Positions 9,211 to 17,271 of a stretch of DNA of 64,000 nt are shown in pieces. The stretch is from Neisseria dentiae (GTDB lineage: Bacteria; Pseudomonadota; Gammaproteobacteria; Burkholderiales; Neisseriaceae), in assembly GCF_014055005.1 (NCBI RefSeq), contig NZ_CP059570.1:558001-622000 (forward strand), in the 5' to 3' direction. A program made the position numbers and the translations under genes. Position 1 is the first letter of the stretch, and each line of letters starts with the position of its first letter. Below the pieces are notes generated by a model. The model made no database searches, had not been told where the DNA came from, and saw nothing but the letters and a program-made list of their open reading frames with translations.

Positions 9211-9229
9211 CCATAACCGAAAGAATACC

Positions 9230-11998
9230 ATGAACGCTATCCGACACCCGCTCGTTTCCGTGATGATTCCTTATTACAACTGCGAGCAATACATCGCCGA
9301 AACCATCGCATCGGTGGAAGCGCAGCACTATCCCAATATCGAAATCATTATCGTAGACGACGGTTCGCGCGAAGAAAGTGCGGCATTCTTGGCCGAATTG
9401 CTGAAGAGCAAACCCGCCATACGTCTGGCCGCCCAAAACAACCGCGGCGTCGCCGCCGCCCGCAACCACGCCGCCCGCTTGGCCAAAGGCGAATATTTTC
9501 TGTTTCTCGACGCCGACGACCAAATCCTGCCCGACTATATTCAAAAAAGTGTGGAAATACTGGAAAGCAATCCCGATTGCAAGCTGGTGTATCCGCAGGC
9601 GGAGTTTTTCGACTCCAAAGAAGGTTTTTGGCAGCTGCCGCCTTACGAAGGCATCAAAAGCCTGCTAACCGGCAACTGTTTCCCTTCATCCGTTTCCATG
9701 CACCGGGCCGCCGATTTCAAGGCTTTAGGCGGGTTCGACGAAAACTTCACTACCCATGAAGACTGGGATTTCTGGATCCGCCTGTTAAGCGGCGGGGGCA
9801 AGGTTTATCAAATACCCGAAGTGCTGTTCCGCTACCGCAAACGCCGCGACGGCTCGTCGCTTATCGACAGTTTGGAACATAACCGCAAACAAAAGCAGGA
9901 AGACTTGCAACGTGTTTACGAAAAGCACAGCAGCCTGTTTCTGCAACACGAATTGGGCTATTGGAATCATCTTCAAACATTGGCACAAAATTGGCAGCTT
10001 GCTGCCGACAACAAAAAATTGCAAGAACAAAGCGCAGCAGATCAAAAACACAACCGGCAATTGCAGGCCGATTTATCCCAAGCTTTGCAGCAGACCGATA
10101 CCTTACAGCAGCAATCAACAGACTTACGCCAACAGCTTGACAGTTTTCGGCAAGAAAAACACAAGCTGGAACAAACTGTTGCCGAACTAAACAACCGCAT
10201 CCAACATGAAGTTCGAATTTTTGGCAAATATAAAGGTTTATTAACCGTTAAAACGTTCAAGCCTCTTATCAAAACCGAGCAGGCCATCAGCTCGGCTAAC
10301 CGTTACCGTAAACTGTTTAGGGATCTGATTAAAGAAAAAGGCAGCATCGGCAAAGCTTACCAAACCTGCCGCCATACCTATAAAGCCTCGGGTATTCGTG
10401 CAGTTAAGGCCTTGTTGCGCCAGCAAAACTTGGATTTGCAAGCAGTTGAAGCATTGTCAATCGACAATGCAAGGGATGGTTTTGTTATTTTAGCCACCAA
10501 ACACACCCGTTATATTGCACAACTGGTTGGTAGTGCCCTGAAAAAAGTTGATATTCAATCGACTATTCTCTTCGATATGCCCAAAGAAGGGTATTCAAAC
10601 AAATGGCACATAGTTATCTGCCCGCAGATGTTTGAAACCTTGCCGCCGCATTATCTGGCCTTTCAAATGGAACAATCGGTTTCCAGCAGATGGTTTACCG
10701 AGGCATATTTCCAACGTTTACACCGCGCAGCACACGTTTTCGATTATTCCATTACGAACATTGCCTACTTACAAGAACACCGGCTTCCTTTCAAAAAACT
10801 ACATTATCTGCCGGTGGGTATGCTGCCTCCGCTTAGTCAAAACCAAAGCCAAGACTTCGAATTTGACGTTGCTTTTTACGGCGACCCCAGTTGCGAGCGC
10901 CGGCAATTGTTTCTTCAAAAATTGAGTGAAAAATTTTCTGTTAAAGTTATTTCTGAAGTATTTGGGGACGAACTGCACGATTTATTGAAAAAAGCAAAAA
11001 TCGTGGTCAACATTCATTATTATGAAAATGCTTTATTAGAAACCACCCGTATTTATGAATGTTTGTCTTTGAATAAATTAGTTGTGTCGGAGCAAGGCAG
11101 CGACCAGCATGAACATTCAGAGCTGGAAAACATTGTAGATTTTGTGGAAATCGACGATATCGAAGCAATGATAGCGCGTATCGGCTATTGGCTGAATCAT
11201 GCCGATCAGTTTGACACCCGCTTGCAAGCCATTGCCGACTTTCAACAGCAGCCGGATAAATTCCAGTTTTATTTCTACCGCTTTTTGCTCTCCCAAGATT
11301 TGATTGATTTTGAAACTTTTTACCGCCTGTGTAGCAATTATATTAAGCCCCAAGGCAACTTTTGGTGTCTGAGCCTGCCGGAATCCATCAGCAGAAGGCA
11401 AGATTTCGACCGAGACAATCATTACGATATTTGGGTGTTTCCCGGCCTGCGGCATAATATCGGCTGGGTTGGTTGTGGTTTAAGCTACAAATTCATGATG
11501 CGCGTAGCCGAAGATTTAGGCCTCCCCCATGTTACTATTTGTGAAGACGATGTTTTATTTAACAATACATTCGAGCAGCGTTATACCCATATTAAACAAA
11601 CTCTGTCCGCTACAAACGAACCATGGGATGTTTATTCCGGATTGATTGCAGATTTGTCGGAAAAAACCGATATTTCCCAATCTGCTATTCATAGCGATAA
11701 GGAAAATTTCTACGGTATCAACCGGTTGGTTAGCATGGTGTTTAATATCTACAACCATTCTGTATATTCTAAAATCTATTCTTGGAATGAGAACGACCGT
11801 TTATTCCATAATACGATAGACCGCTATATTGAACAGCACGGAGGTATTCAGGGTGTGATTACTTCTCCGTTTTTGGTTGGCCATAAAGAGGATTTGTTTT
11901 CCACTTTATGGGGAACGCAAAATACTGCTTACAAGGAAACGATTGCCCGAAGCCAAAACTTGTTGGATAAAAAAATAGCTGAATTGAATCAAGATTGA
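9230..11998 (+). CDS. Large multi-domain glycosyltransferase (GT2, coiled coil, GT-B-like, GT25-like)
   Basis: This 922-residue protein joins several modules. Residues 8-230 form a GT2 (GT-A fold) domain with VDDGS at 42-46, DADD at 94-97 and the acceptor-side HEDWDFWIRLL. Residues about 255-345 are Gln/Leu-rich and coiled-coil-like. Residues about 410-690 resemble the spore-protein/GT-B 'glycosyltransferase 1' type (FDVAFYGDPSCERRQ, ETTRIYECLSLNKLVVSE). Residues about 710-915 resemble GT25 lipopolysaccharide transferases (CLSLPESISRRQ, VTICEDDVLF, HKEDLFSTLWG). Base composition turns AT-rich after about 10200, unlike its neighbours, which suggests that part was acquired. Its position beside glyS matches the lgt lipooligosaccharide locus of pathogenic Neisseria, so a role in LOS or surface glycan synthesis is likely. 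Donor and acceptor sugars cannot be told. Confidence 0.85.
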   Translation: MNAIRHPLVSVMIPYYNCEQYIAETIASVEAQHYPNIEIIIVDDGSREESAAFLAELLKSKPAIRLAAQNNRGVAAARNHAARLAKGEYFLFLDADDQILPDYIQKSVEILESNPDCKLVYPQAEFFDSKEGFWQLPPYEGIKSLLTGNCFPSSVSMHRAADFKALGGFDENFTTHEDWDFWIRLLSGGGKVYQIPEVLFRYRKRRDGSSLIDSLEHNRKQKQEDLQRVYEKHSSLFLQHELGYWNHLQTLAQNWQLAADNKKLQEQSAADQKHNRQLQADLSQALQQTDTLQQQSTDLRQQLDSFRQEKHKLEQTVAELNNRIQHEVRIFGKYKGLLTVKTFKPLIKTEQAISSANRYRKLFRDLIKEKGSIGKAYQTCRHTYKASGIRAVKALLRQQNLDLQAVEALSIDNARDGFVILATKHTRYIAQLVGSALKKVDIQSTILFDMPKEGYSNKWHIVICPQMFETLPPHYLAFQMEQSVSSRWFTEAYFQRLHRAAHVFDYSITNIAYLQEHRLPFKKLHYLPVGMLPPLSQNQSQDFEFDVAFYGDPSCERRQLFLQKLSEKFSVKVISEVFGDELHDLLKKAKIVVNIHYYENALLETTRIYECLSLNKLVVSEQGSDQHEHSELENIVDFVEIDDIEAMIARIGYWLNHADQFDTRLQAIADFQQQPDKFQFYFYRFLLSQDLIDFETFYRLCSNYIKPQGNFWCLSLPESISRRQDFDRDNHYDIWVFPGLRHNIGWVGCGLSYKFMMRVAEDLGLPHVTICEDDVLFNNTFEQRYTHIKQTLSATNEPWDVYSGLIADLSEKTDISQSAIHSDKENFYGINRLVSMVFNIYNHSVYSKIYSWNENDRLFHNTIDRYIEQHGGIQGVITSPFLVGHKEDLFSTLWGTQNTAYKETIARSQNLLDKKIAELNQD

Positions 11999-12117
11999 TG
12001 GAAACTAATAATATATTGTTCAGATGTTTTTTTATCTCAATGTTATTTGCAATTGATAAATATATGCTTTGTAAATAACCGGATGAAGCTATAAAGCAAA
12101 GTAAAAAGAAAACGCTT

Positions 12118-12702
12118 ATGAACAACCCCATCGAAATTTACCAAACCGCCGACGGGCAAACCCAAGTGGAAGTGCGCTTCGGGCAGCAGACCGTTTGGCT
12201 GTCGCAGGCGCAGATGGCGCAACTGTTTGATACCAGTAGTGACAACATCAGCCAGCACTTAAAAAATATTTATGCAGAGCAGGAATTGGATGAAGCGGCA
12301 ACTACCGAGGATTTATCGGTAGTTCGCCAAGAAGGTACGCGCCAAGTTACCCGTAAGCTGAAATATTACAGTTTGGATGCCGTTATTTCGGTGGGTTACC
12401 GCGTCAAATCCAAATATGCAACACAATTCCGTATTTGGGCAACCGGCCGTTTGAAAGACTATCTGCTCAAAGGCTACGCACTCAATCAAAAGCGTTTGCA
12501 ACAGAATGCCGACGAGCTGCATCAGGCCTTGGCGCTGATTCAAAAAACCGCCGCTTCGCCCGAGTTAACCATACAAAGCGGGCGTGGGCTGGTGGATATT
12601 GTCAGCCGCTACACGCAAACGTTTTTGCGGTTGCAACAATATGCCAAACAAAAAGACATTTTAATCCGCCTGATGATGCATATGCTCAATCAGGCCGTCT
12701 GA
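12118..12702 (+). CDS. RhuM-family protein, C-terminally short
   Basis: The 194-residue protein matches the N-terminal part of the RhuM ('virulence protein') family: a phage-antirepressor-like DNA-binding start (RFGQQTVWLSQAQMAQLF, followed by DTSSDNISQHLKNIY), then the conserved KLKYYSLDAVISVGYRVKSK and FRIWATGRLKDYLLKGYALN blocks. Full-length relatives are usually over 300 residues. Here the frame ends in NQAV followed by a stop inside a DUS, so the gene was probably cut and sealed at an uptake sequence. The biochemical role of RhuM is not established. AT-rich DNA lies upstream; glyS follows after 51 bp. Confidence 0.78.
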   Translation: MNNPIEIYQTADGQTQVEVRFGQQTVWLSQAQMAQLFDTSSDNISQHLKNIYAEQELDEAATTEDLSVVRQEGTRQVTRKLKYYSLDAVISVGYRVKSKYATQFRIWATGRLKDYLLKGYALNQKRLQQNADELHQALALIQKTAASPELTIQSGRGLVDIVSRYTQTFLRLQQYAKQKDILIRLMMHMLNQAV

Positions 12703-12753
12703 AAGCCTGTTAAAACAATCTTAACCAAACAAATGCCACAGAAAGCAACAACA

Positions 12754-14814
12754 ATGACCCAAACCCTGTTAATCGAACTCTTAACCGAAGAGCTGCCCCC
12801 CAAAGCCCTGAATAATCTCGGCAACCATTTTGCCGCCGCCATTGCCGAAGGGCTGGAAAAAGCGCAGTTAACCGACGGCGAAACCGACTACACCGCCTAT
12901 GCCTCACCGCGCCGTTTGGCGGTGCAGGTAAAAAACGTGAAGCCCGTGCAGGCCGACCAGCAGGTGGTGAAAAAAGGCCCGTCGGCAGCAAGCGGTATGA
13001 AAGACGGCGCGCCCACCAAGGCCTTGGAAGGTTTCGCCCGCGGCGCCGGTGCCAAAATCGAAGATTTGAAAATCATCCACGACGGCAAGCAGGACGTGTT
13101 TGCCTATGAATACACCCAAACCGGCAAGCCTTTGGGCGAACTGCTGGAAGACATTCTCAATCAGGCGGTAAAAAAACTGCCGATTCCGAAAGTGATGCGC
13201 TGGGGCAGCAGCACCCACACCTTCGTGCGCCCCGTGCACGGCTTGGTGGCGCTGCACGGCAGCGAAGTGGTGCCGGTGAACGTATTGGGTTTGCAGAGCC
13301 GCAACTTCACCCTCGGCCACCGTTTTCTTTCAGACGGCCAAATCGTATTGGCCAACGCCGACTCTTATGCCGGACAACTGAAAAACGAAGGCAAGGTCAT
13401 CGCTTCGTTTGCCGAGCGCAAAGCCGCCATTCAGACGGCCTTAAACCAACAGGCAGGCCGCTTGAACGCCACGGTGGCTGCCGACGAAGCGCTGCTCGAC
13501 GAAGTCACCGCGCTGGTGGAATGGCCGGTGGTGCTGGAAGCCGGTTTTGAAGAGCACTTCCTCGCCGTGCCGCAGGAATGCCTGATTCTCACCATGCAGC
13601 AAAACCAGAAATATTTCCCGCTGCTGGATGCTTCGGGCAAGCTCATCAACCGCTTCCTGCTGGTGTCCAATTTGCAGGCCGAAGACCCGTCGCACATTAT
13701 TCACGGCAACGAGCGCGTGTTGCGCGCGCGGTTGGCCGATGCCGAGTTTTTCTACAAGCAAGACCAAAAAGCCACGCTTGAGAGCCGTTTGCCGAAACTC
13801 TCGCAAGTGGTTTACCACAACAAACTGGGCAATCAGGCCGAGCGCATCGAACGGTTGGCCGCCATCAGCCGCCACATTGCCGCCGCCTTGGGCACCGATG
13901 CCGGTACCGCCGAGCGCGCCACCCGCTTGTCCAAAGCCGATTTGGTAACCGAAATGGTGGGCGAATTCCCCGAGCTGCAAGGAGTTATGGGCAAATACTA
14001 CGCCCGCTTGGACGGCGAGCGCGAAGAAATCGCCAACGCCATCGAGCAGCATTACTGGCCGCGCTTTGCCGGCGACAAACTGCCCGAAGGCAAGATAGCC
14101 ACCGCCGCCGCGCTGGCCGACAAACTGGAAACGCTGGTCGGCATTTGGGGCATCGGCCTGATTCCCACCGGCGACAAAGACCCCTACGCCCTGCGCCGCT
14201 CCGCTTTGGGCATTCTGCGCATGCTGATGAACAGCGATTTGAGCATCAGCAACGTGCTGCAAGCCGCTTATGCCACTTTCCCCGCCGGCAAGCTGGCCGG
14301 TAACACGCTCGCCGAAGTGGCCGAATTTATGCAGGCGCGGCTGGCGGTGCTGCTGCAAAACGACTACCCGCAAGACGTGGTGGCCGCCGTGCTGGCCAAG
14401 CACCCCGACCGCCTCAACGATCTGCCTGCCAAGCTGCAAGCGGTAGAAGCATTTAAAAAGCTGCCCGAAGCCGCCGCGCTGGCCGCTGCCAACAAACGCG
14501 TGCAAAACCTGCTGAAAAAAGCCGATGCCGAACTGGGTGCAGTCAACGAAAACCTGTTGCAGCAGGCCGAAGAGCAGGCGCTGTTTGCCGCTTCGCAAGC
14601 CTTGCAGCCGAAAATCGCCGCCGCGCTGGCCGCGCAGGATTTTCAGACGGCCTTAACCGAGCTGGCCGCCATCAAACCGCAAGTCGATGCCTTTTTCGAT
14701 GGCGTGATGGTGATGGCCGACGATGCCGCAGTAAAACAAAACCGCCTCAACCTGCTCAACCAGTTGGCGGGGCAGATGAACGCGGTGGCCGATATCGCGC
14801 TGTTGGGCGATTAA
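12754..14814 (+). CDS. glyS: Glycyl-tRNA synthetase beta subunit
   Basis: This 686-residue beta chain works with GlyQ and contributes tRNA recognition through its C-terminal anticodon-binding region. The start MTQTLLIELLTEELPPKALN is conserved; the seven extra codons of the longer frame are not. EFPELQGVMGKYYA and the motif DKLETLVGIWGIGLIPTGDKDPYALRR are visible in the central and C-terminal region. It is separated from glyQ by about 5.5 kb of envelope genes. In pathogenic Neisseria, glyS flanks the lgt LOS glycosyltransferase cluster, so the neighbourhood is partly conserved although the glycosyltransferase content differs. Confidence 0.97.
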   Translation: MTQTLLIELLTEELPPKALNNLGNHFAAAIAEGLEKAQLTDGETDYTAYASPRRLAVQVKNVKPVQADQQVVKKGPSAASGMKDGAPTKALEGFARGAGAKIEDLKIIHDGKQDVFAYEYTQTGKPLGELLEDILNQAVKKLPIPKVMRWGSSTHTFVRPVHGLVALHGSEVVPVNVLGLQSRNFTLGHRFLSDGQIVLANADSYAGQLKNEGKVIASFAERKAAIQTALNQQAGRLNATVAADEALLDEVTALVEWPVVLEAGFEEHFLAVPQECLILTMQQNQKYFPLLDASGKLINRFLLVSNLQAEDPSHIIHGNERVLRARLADAEFFYKQDQKATLESRLPKLSQVVYHNKLGNQAERIERLAAISRHIAAALGTDAGTAERATRLSKADLVTEMVGEFPELQGVMGKYYARLDGEREEIANAIEQHYWPRFAGDKLPEGKIATAAALADKLETLVGIWGIGLIPTGDKDPYALRRSALGILRMLMNSDLSISNVLQAAYATFPAGKLAGNTLAEVAEFMQARLAVLLQNDYPQDVVAAVLAKHPDRLNDLPAKLQAVEAFKKLPEAAALAAANKRVQNLLKKADAELGAVNENLLQQAEEQALFAASQALQPKIAAALAAQDFQTALTELAAIKPQVDAFFDGVMVMADDAAVKQNRLNLLNQLAGQMNAVADIALLGD

Positions 14815-14924
14815 TGCGCTTTTAGTTAATCAATTGAAGAAAAAGAACATATGTACGTCATGCCCGGGCATGACGGAAAACCCATATCTTTAACTTCAAT
14901 GAAAGCCGTATATTAAAAAAGTTC

Positions 14925-14957
14925 GAGGCCGTCTGAAAAATCGTTTCAGACGGCCTC
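14925..14957. terminator. DUS-pair terminator between glyS and corC
   Basis: GAGGCCGTCTGAAA (14925-14938) and TTTCAGACGGCCTC (14944-14957) form a 14-bp stem between converging genes. The stretch 14815-14924 holds nothing recognisable apart from a short CATGCCCGGGCATG palindrome near 14857. Confidence 0.75.
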
Positions 14958-14984
14958 GGATGTTAACGGCAGCAACTTAAACAA

Positions 14985-15815
14985 CTATTCTTTCACCCGA
15001 ATCGCCATCAGCGTGTGCAGCCTGCGGTTGTCGGCGCGGGCAACGGTGAATTGCAGGGGGCCGATCACCACTTTTTCGCCGCGAACGGGCAGGTGGCCGA
15101 TTTCCTGAATCACCAGCCCGCCTATGGTGTCGGCTTCTTCGTCGCTGTAGTCGGTGCCGAAATATTCGTTGATGTCTTCGATTTCGGTAACGGCGTTGAT
15201 GCGGAAGCGTTCGGCGGAAACGGGGAAGATGTTGTCGGCGCTTTCGTCTTCGTCGAACTCGTCTTCGATGTCGCCGATAATCTGTTCGATGATGTCTTCA
15301 AACGTAACCAGGCCGGAAATACCGCCGTATTCGTCCACCACCACCGCCATGTGGTTGCGTTGCTCGCGGAATTCTTTCAACAGGGCGTTGAGCGGTTTGC
15401 TTTCGGGTACGAACACGGCTGGGCGCAAGATGCTTTGCAGGTTGAACTGTTCGGGGCTGAGGGCGTATTTGAGCAGGTCTTTGGCGTGCAGGATGCCCAG
15501 CACGTTGTCTTTGTCTTCGCCGATAACGGGAAAACGCGAGTGGGCGGTTTCGATGATGTAGGCGATGATGCGCTCCATGCTCTCGCCGGCTTTAATCACA
15601 TCCATCTGGCTGCGGGTGATCATGGCGTCGCGCACTTCGAGTTCGGCGAAATCCAGCATTTTTTCAAGGTATTGCAGGGTTTCGCTATCAAACACTTCCT
15701 GCTCGTGCGCTTGGCGCAGCAGGCTGACGACGTCTTCGGCGGAATCGGGGGCATCGCCCGAGATGCGGGAGATGATGCGTTCGAAAAAAGAAGGTTTCGA
15801 CTGGCTGTCGTCCAT
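14985..15815 (-). CDS. corC: CorC/HlyC-family CBS-domain protein (Mg/Co efflux type)
   Basis: The 276-residue protein lacks the membrane domain of full CNNM transporters. It has two CBS motifs (about 70-190, including DAMITRSQMDVI and ILHAKDLLKYAL) and the C-terminal CorC_HlyC domain (ADTIGGLVIQEIGHLPVRGEKV). The family is linked to magnesium and cobalt efflux, but direct evidence is limited. I chose ATG (MDDSQSKPSFFERI) over an in-frame TTG four codons upstream that has no usable ribosome-binding spacing. It lies 18 bp downstream of ybeY; this pair is common in Proteobacteria and probably forms an operon. Confidence 0.88.
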   Translation of the reverse strand: MDDSQSKPSFFERIISRISGDAPDSAEDVVSLLRQAHEQEVFDSETLQYLEKMLDFAELEVRDAMITRSQMDVIKAGESMERIIAYIIETAHSRFPVIGEDKDNVLGILHAKDLLKYALSPEQFNLQSILRPAVFVPESKPLNALLKEFREQRNHMAVVVDEYGGISGLVTFEDIIEQIIGDIEDEFDEDESADNIFPVSAERFRINAVTEIEDINEYFGTDYSDEEADTIGGLVIQEIGHLPVRGEKVVIGPLQFTVARADNRRLHTLMAIRVKE

Positions 15816-15833
15816 TTTGTTGTTCAATCCTAA

Positions 15834-16337
15834 TCAAACATACGGGTTGGGGTATCCTAACTGATTCAGCAGGCGGGTTTCAAGTGTTTCCATGATTTCG
15901 GCTTCGGCTTCGTCGATGTGGTCGTAGCCCATCAGGTGCAGCGTGCCGTGCAGGGTGAGGTGGGCGAAATGCTGTTCGGGCGTTTTGCCTTGTTCGGCGG
16001 CTTCTTTGAGCACCACTTGCGGGCAGATAACCAAATCGCCGTAAAGGCCGTCTGAAAACTGATCGGGAAAGATTTCGCCTTCGTTGAAGGCAAAGCTCAA
16101 CACATTGGTGGCGTAGTCTTTGCCGCGGTAGTCGCGGTTATAGGCGCGGGCGGCTTCTTCGTCAAGCAGGATCAGGCTGATTTCGGCACGGCGGAAGCGG
16201 TGTTGCAGCGCATGCCACATCCAGCGGTAGAAATCATGTTCGGCGGGCAGGCCGTTTATGCTGCTTTGGTTGCTGAAATGCAGCGAAAAGCGTTGCCGCT
16301 GCAATTTGAGAAAAGGGTATTTTTTGGCGCGTTTCAT
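15834..16337 (-). CDS. ybeY: Endoribonuclease YbeY, 16S rRNA maturation factor
   Basis: The 167-residue YbeY is a zinc-dependent single-strand RNase involved in 16S rRNA 3' end maturation and ribosome quality control. The metal-binding signature HGTLHLMGYDH is intact near residues 130-140. The conserved ATNVLSFAF block is present. A DUS is read in frame as FSDGL near residue 94. It starts the ybeY-corC pair. Its upstream region is the AT-rich DNA that carries the double-glycine peptide in the opposite direction. Confidence 0.95.
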   Translation of the reverse strand: MKRAKKYPFLKLQRQRFSLHFSNQSSINGLPAEHDFYRWMWHALQHRFRRAEISLILLDEEAARAYNRDYRGKDYATNVLSFAFNEGEIFPDQFSDGLYGDLVICPQVVLKEAAEQGKTPEQHFAHLTLHGTLHLMGYDHIDEAEAEIMETLETRLLNQLGYPNPYV

Positions 16338-16424
16338 GATGATTGATAAAAAATCGGCAATAATTATTTGGTATTTTAATTTTTTTTTGAAACTTTGAGA
16401 ACTTAGATTTGTCCTTATTTTAAG

Positions 16425-16480
16425 TATGCTTTAACTAGATAAAGCATATGAAATATAAAATATCATGTATTTTTCATGAT
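16425..16480 (+). promoter_or_regulatory. Two inverted repeats upstream of the double-glycine peptide
   Basis: TATGCTTTA (16425-16433) and TAAAGCATA (16440-16448) are perfect 9-base arms around 6 bases. ATCATG (16462-16467) and CATGAT (16475-16480) follow. Both lie 50-100 bp upstream of the peptide start in very AT-rich DNA, where an operator or promoter would be expected. TAACTA or TATAAA could serve as a -10 box. This is operator-like by shape only; no regulator is identified. Confidence 0.4.
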
Positions 16481-16527
16481 GTTTTGTTTTTGAAATAAAT
16501 CTTGCTTCAGATAAAGGATTCATAGTT

Positions 16528-16707
16528 ATGAAAGAATTAAATATTTTTGATATGAAAAAAATTTCAGGCGGTTATCTCTATCGTATGAGACCGGTAAGCT
16601 CTAATGTGGTCGACATGAGTGCGGGGTGGGGAAAAAGTTCATTTTGGAATAGTTTTAGAGGCATTTTCCCTAAATTTGGTGAGAACCTTCCGAATATTTA
16701 TCAATAA
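16528..16707 (+). CDS. Double-glycine leader peptide, putative bacteriocin/microcin precursor (59 residues)
   Basis: The frame begins MKELNIFDMKKISGG, a close match to the leader of class II bacteriocins and microcins (M-K/R-E-L, hydrophobic residues, then I/V-S-G-G). Such leaders are cut after GG by C39-peptidase ABC exporters. The predicted mature part is 44 residues, net basic (five Arg/Lys against two Asp/Glu) and rich in aromatic residues (W34, W40, four Phe, three Tyr), with a GWGKSSFWNSFRG core. AAAGGA lies 9 bases before the ATG. The gene is AT-rich, has its own terminator and no cysteine. No C39 exporter is in the window. It could instead be a secreted signal peptide. Confidence 0.68.
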   Translation: MKELNIFDMKKISGGYLYRMRPVSSNVVDMSAGWGKSSFWNSFRGIFPKFGENLPNIYQ

Positions 16708-16727
16708 TCGATAGTAACTGCAAAGCT

Positions 16728-16782
16728 TATCCCGTAGTAAATCAAATAAATTGATTAATTGATTTGCAACGGGATATTTTTT
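16728..16782 (+). terminator. Intrinsic terminator after the double-glycine peptide
   Basis: TATCCCGT (16728-16735) pairs with ACGGGATA (16769-16776), with a second inner stem AAATCAA/TTGATTT (16739-16745 and 16759-16765), followed by six T. It makes the peptide gene monocistronic. Confidence 0.7.
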
Positions 16783-16806
16783 ATTAATTATTGATGGTAA
16801 TTTAAA

Positions 16807-17232
16807 ATGAAAAAAATTCTTTATTCTGCACTGATTATCTTGGCAGCCTGTTCTCCACACAATAAAACGGAAACTGAGGTAGATAATAAGAAAGTAGCAA
16901 AAAAGCAAACAGATACTACAATTTCTGCATCTGCCCCAACTCCACACCAAATAGAAGAGAATGGCAGCGGCACAGTTAAAATGATAGGGAAAGTCCATTT
17001 TTCCTTTGAACAGGCGGAATTTACCACGTCTGAAAAAACTTTTTTCATTATCAGCGGTTACAGTTTGATTAGAAATGTGGAAGCTAAACGCGAACATTCA
17101 GGTGCATATAACGTTACTTTGCACAATGTGTGCATCAACGGCCGCATTCTCACCAAAGCCCAAAACAACGGCAACGGTTTCGGGCCGTTGGGGCGCTACA
17201 ATCAGGCGGTGGTGGTAGAAAGTTTGTGTTAG
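16807..17232 (+). CDS. Small lipoprotein of unknown function
   Basis: This 141-residue protein has a short lipoprotein signal peptide with lipobox LAAC (cysteine 15), a charged Lys/Thr-rich linker, and an unrecognised C-terminal domain of about 80 residues ending ...VVVESLC. Two cysteines in the C-terminal half (near VCING and the last residue) could form a disulfide. The first two thirds are AT-rich like the peptide gene before it; the last 100 bases look like the host. It starts 99 bp after the peptide stop and beyond a terminator. An immunity function is possible but unsupported. Confidence 0.7.
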   Translation: MKKILYSALIILAACSPHNKTETEVDNKKVAKKQTDTTISASAPTPHQIEENGSGTVKMIGKVHFSFEQAEFTTSEKTFFIISGYSLIRNVEAKREHSGAYNVTLHNVCINGRILTKAQNNGNGFGPLGRYNQAVVVESLC

Positions 17233-17271
17233 ACTTATGCGCCCCGTTTCACCCGTTTTTCAAAACAAACC

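Noticed and set aside
12003..12117. Possible small RNA or ORF in the AT-rich gap before the RhuM gene
   Set aside because: No promoter-terminator pair and no frame over 20 codons with a ribosome binding site.
13441..14598. 385-codon minus-strand frame opposite glyS
   Set aside because: Composition is that of an antisense frame (Gly/His/Gln-rich) and glyS is a certain gene.
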